DNA from: an uncultured Pelagibacteraceae bacterium
GTDB taxonomy: Bacteria; Pseudomonadota; Alphaproteobacteria; Pelagibacterales; Pelagibacteraceae
Length of the DNA stretch: 64,000 nt
Assembly: GCA_902517535.1 (NCBI GenBank)
Contig: CABYCK010000002.1
Span: 1 to 64,000, forward strand
Reading direction: 5' to 3'
Shown: in pieces, positions 61,809 through 64,000 of the stretch
Position numbering within the stretch: the stretch's first letter is position 1
Layout: every line of letters begins with the position of its first letter
The notes under the pieces: generated by a model
What the model was told of the DNA's origin: nothing
Seen by the model: the letters and a program-made list of their open reading frames with translations, nothing else
The model's database searches: none
Translations under genes and position numbers: made by a program

Positions 61809-62734
61809 AAGGACTTTAAAATGAATTTTATAAAATTTTCTTCATCTATAATTTCAAGTTTTACCTTAATACATTTTACCTCTTTAAAACCAAATTTACT
61901 TATTCTTAAGAAATCTTTTTCAGTTGTTACAAGCTCAAGATTATTCTTTAAAGAATCATCAATTAGATTTTGAATTTCTTTTTTTTGGAATTCATAGTGA
62001 TCAGGAAAAATGAATTTTTTTTTTACTTTAAAATTATTTTTTTTCAATGTCTCAAAGAAATTTTCTGGATTTCCAATTCCTGCAAATGCAAAAACATTTT
62101 TATTTTCAAAGTTATCTTTATCCAATAACAAATATTTTGAATAAAAAATTTTAATACTACTGGAAATGTTAAAAATTTTTTTTTCAAAATCTTTATTTTT
62201 TTCTCCATTAATTAAAACTATTTGACTTTTTTTAATAGTGTTTATGTTTTCCCTCAAAGGTCCAGCAGGGAGCGTAAATCCATTTCCGATCAATTGATTA
62301 CTGTTGAAACAAATTATATTTATATCCTTTTTAACTGAATGATCTTGAAAGCCATCATCTAGTATTGCAACATCGTGATTTTTTTCTTCAGCTTTTTTAA
62401 TGGCTTGATGTCTCAAACGATTTGTAAAAAGACAGTCTAAATTTTTATTAATTAACTCATGTTCATCAAAGTGATCAGAATAAAATTTTTTAATAATAGC
62501 TGGATTTTTATTATATTTGAGTAATTTTTTTGCAATGTAAATGACCAAAGGTGTTTTGCCTGTACCTCCAAGATAGATATTGCCAACACAAATTATTGGT
62601 ATTTTAAAAGAACGTTGATAAACAAATTTATTTCTTATCTTAATAATTAATTGTAAAAAAAGAGAAGCTGGTAACAAGACAAAAGAAATAAGATTATATT
62701 TTTTCTCCCAGAATTTAGGTTTATTTATTTTCAT
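61805..62734 (-). CDS. lpxK: Tetraacyldisaccharide 4'-kinase
   Basis: 309 aa. It phosphorylates the 4' position of lipid A precursor. The P-loop YLGGTGKTPLV at about residue 52-62 and the DDGFQDHSVKKDI segment are characteristic. An N-terminal membrane-associated helix is predicted. Its start shares one base with the waaA stop (62734). The waaA-lpxK-lpxL order is a lipid A block. Confidence 0.92.
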   Translation of the reverse strand: MKINKPKFWEKKYNLISFVLLPASLFLQLIIKIRNKFVYQRSFKIPIICVGNIYLGGTGKTPLVIYIAKKLLKYNKNPAIIKKFYSDHFDEHELINKNLDCLFTNRLRHQAIKKAEEKNHDVAILDDGFQDHSVKKDINIICFNSNQLIGNGFTLPAGPLRENINTIKKSQIVLINGEKNKDFEKKIFNISSSIKIFYSKYLLLDKDNFENKNVFAFAGIGNPENFFETLKKNNFKVKKKFIFPDHYEFQKKEIQNLIDDSLKNNLELVTTEKDFLRISKFGFKEVKCIKVKLEIIDEENFIKFILKSL

Positions 62735-64000
62735 TAAAAAGAGATTTTGTTTATTTCATTATACGTATCGTTTAATATTTTTATTCCTAAATTGTTGATT
62801 ATATCCAATTGGTTTTTATTAATCTTATCTAATTTATTAAAATCATCAGTTAAATTATTTGCCAATTCTATCTCATCCTCTACCTTTGAAGATATCCCAT
62901 ATTCATTAAGCTGATCGTAAATTTCTTTAAAATTATATACATATGGACCATGATAAATTTTGCAACCTAGTTTAGCGGCTTCAATAGGATTTTGCCCTGA
63001 TACATGTTTTAATTTTTTAATCATAGATTTTCCCATAAAAACACTCTTACAAAAAGATAAATAATTAGAAATTACACCATATGAATTTATTACAATAATT
63101 TCTTTGTTATCATCTATCAGTTGACTATCTGATAAAATTTGAGTTTTTAAACTTAATTTTTCACCAATCGTCTTAATTTTCTTAACTCTATCTAAATGTC
63201 GTGGAATAATTATTGTTTTAATGTTTTTATGTATCTTTTTAATTTCTAAATGGGTTTTGAGACAGAAAACATCTTCTTTTTCATGAGTACTTACTGCACA
63301 CCAAAATTTATTATTTTTTAAAATTTCTTTATTTTTATTATCTAAATTATTTGAAATATTTTCTAAAGTTAATTTTAGATTTCCATAATATTTTGTGTTT
63401 TTAACATTCAATTTATCTAAATATTTTTTTGACTCTTTACTTGAAGATAAGCAAATGGTAAAAGTATCAAAAATTTTCGCTGCAGATTTAGGTATCAAAT
63501 TCCATCTTAAAAAAGTTTTTTTAGTAATTCTTGCGTTAAGAAGAACAATTGGAAGAGATCTTTTTTTTATTTCTAATAAAAAATTCGGCCATATTTCCGA
63601 GTCCACAAAAAAGATTAAATTTGGAGACCATTCATCTAAGAATTTTTTAACAAGACTTAATTTGTCTATTGGCAAAAACCTATGAATTATATTTTTATCC
63701 CTAAAAAGTTTTTTTTTCATTAAATTAGAAGAACTGAGAGTTGTTGTTGTTATTAAAAAATCAAATTCCCTTTCTTTATTCAATTTATTAACAAGAGGTA
63801 TTATGCTGTTTAGTTCTCCTATACTAGCCGCATGAAACCAAATAAGTTTTTTTTGTTTATCTCTAAATACATTGAATGATGAACTAAATAACTTTTCTTT
63901 AAATCTTGCTTTATCTTCCTTATTCAAAAAAGTTCTAACCAAAACGAAAATTATTATTATAGGGAATAATATATTTATTATAGATCGGTATACTATTAAC
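62734..64000 (-). CDS. waaA: Kdo transferase WaaA, 5' end beyond right window edge
   Basis: Transfers Kdo to lipid A precursor. The visible part is 422 codons; the open frame reaches the right edge with no in-frame stop. The extra N-terminal segment from 64000 to 63943 reads a hydrophobic anchor with IINILFPIIIIFVLVRTF, which is the typical membrane anchor of WaaA. So a TTG at 63942 is not the start, and the true start lies outside. The core shows FHAASIGE, the GT-B donor site HVSGQNPIEAAKLGCKIYHGP and NARITKKTFLRW. The downstream lpxK overlaps by 1 base. Confidence 0.93.
   Translation of the reverse strand, partial: LIVYRSIINILFPIIIIFVLVRTFLNKEDKARFKEKLFSSSFNVFRDKQKKLIWFHAASIGELNSIIPLVNKLNKEREFDFLITTTTLSSSNLMKKKLFRDKNIIHRFLPIDKLSLVKKFLDEWSPNLIFFVDSEIWPNFLLEIKKRSLPIVLLNARITKKTFLRWNLIPKSAAKIFDTFTICLSSSKESKKYLDKLNVKNTKYYGNLKLTLENISNNLDNKNKEILKNNKFWCAVSTHEKEDVFCLKTHLEIKKIHKNIKTIIIPRHLDRVKKIKTIGEKLSLKTQILSDSQLIDDNKEIIVINSYGVISNYLSFCKSVFMGKSMIKKLKHVSGQNPIEAAKLGCKIYHGPYVYNFKEIYDQLNEYGISSKVEDEIELANNLTDDFNKLDKINKNQLDIINNLGIKILNDTYNEINKISF

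Noticed and set aside
63943..64000. TTG at 63942 as the waaA start
   Set aside because: The open frame continues to the window edge and encodes the expected membrane anchor, so the gene is cut by the edge instead.

Overview
The window is a dense, AT-rich stretch (about 30% G+C, estimated by eye) of an alphaproteobacterial chromosome that looks like the SAR11/Pelagibacterales group. Supporting signs are very short spacers, lysine- and asparagine-rich proteins, a tandem glycine riboswitch on malate synthase (an arrangement reported in SAR11), GcrA, a DUF2093 protein, a BamF-like lipoprotein, an NDUFA9-type dehydrogenase, the hisS-hisZ-hisG order, and a tRNA-His of the derived alphaproteobacterial type. 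I see no rRNA operon, insertion sequence, prophage, CRISPR array or plasmid function. Almost all of the window is core metabolism and information processing.

Layout. 1-8.4 kb: the tail of an unknown gene, oligopeptidase B, a membrane J-domain protein, a GT9 glycosyltransferase, a DapA-family aldolase, a CFA-type methyltransferase, a strikingly lysine-rich coiled-coil protein, an exported metallo-beta-lactamase-fold enzyme and a small lipoprotein. 8.5-13.2 kb: purEK, a TauD-type dioxygenase, a SRAP/YedK protein, a flavodoxin-fold reductase, several small proteins, and a 63-codon gene with its own promoter, structured leader and terminator. 13.2-18 kb (+): rlmN, an FAH-family hydrolase, rmuC, sbcB and a thioredoxin. 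18-29.8 kb (-): a thirteen-gene run, read in transcription order as rnd, kdsD, lptC, lptB, aroA, cmk, rpsA, ihfB, pyrF, trpB, trpA, accD, folC. 29.8-34 kb: an NDUFA9-like protein, an SMR-like protein lacking the key glutamate, a PiT-like permease, an aquaporin and gcrA. 34-39 kb: an ABC-2 permease, argD, argF, cytochrome c, kdsB and pheA. 39.2-45.5 kb: SRP RNA, dnaX, ybaB, recR, riboswitch-controlled glcB and accA with a membrane tail. 45.6-50.2 kb: cold-shock protein, tRNA-His, hisS, hisZ, hisG and a glycosyltransferase-like gene. 50.3-52.3 kb: groES-groEL with a likely heat-shock promoter. 52.4-58.9 kb: HAD hydrolase, ribF, ileS, lspA, BamF-like lipoprotein and pgi. 58.9-64 kb: rsmD, purD, DUF2093, an LpxL-like acyltransferase, lpxK and waaA, which runs off the right edge.

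Functional themes. Lipopolysaccharide synthesis and export are well represented (kdsD, kdsB, waaA, lpxK, lpxL-like, lptB, lptC), but no lptA lies between lptC and lptB. Fatty-acid initiation (accA, accD), shikimate and aromatic steps (aroA, pheA, trpA, trpB), arginine, histidine, purine and pyrimidine genes are spread along the window.

Most unusual observation: the trpB-trpA pair sits in the usual alphaproteobacterial neighbourhood, but trpF is absent between pyrF and trpB. TrpB has lost several normally conserved active-site residues, and both partners of the TrpA-TrpB salt bridge (alpha Asp56, beta Lys167) are replaced. The neighbouring folC and accD also carry altered motifs. This looks like a tryptophan synthase that has decayed or been repurposed while keeping full-length reading frames. 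Other unusual items are an SMR transporter-like protein with Gly in place of the coupling Glu, AccA with a C-terminal membrane helix, and a probably leaderless hisS four bases after tRNA-His.
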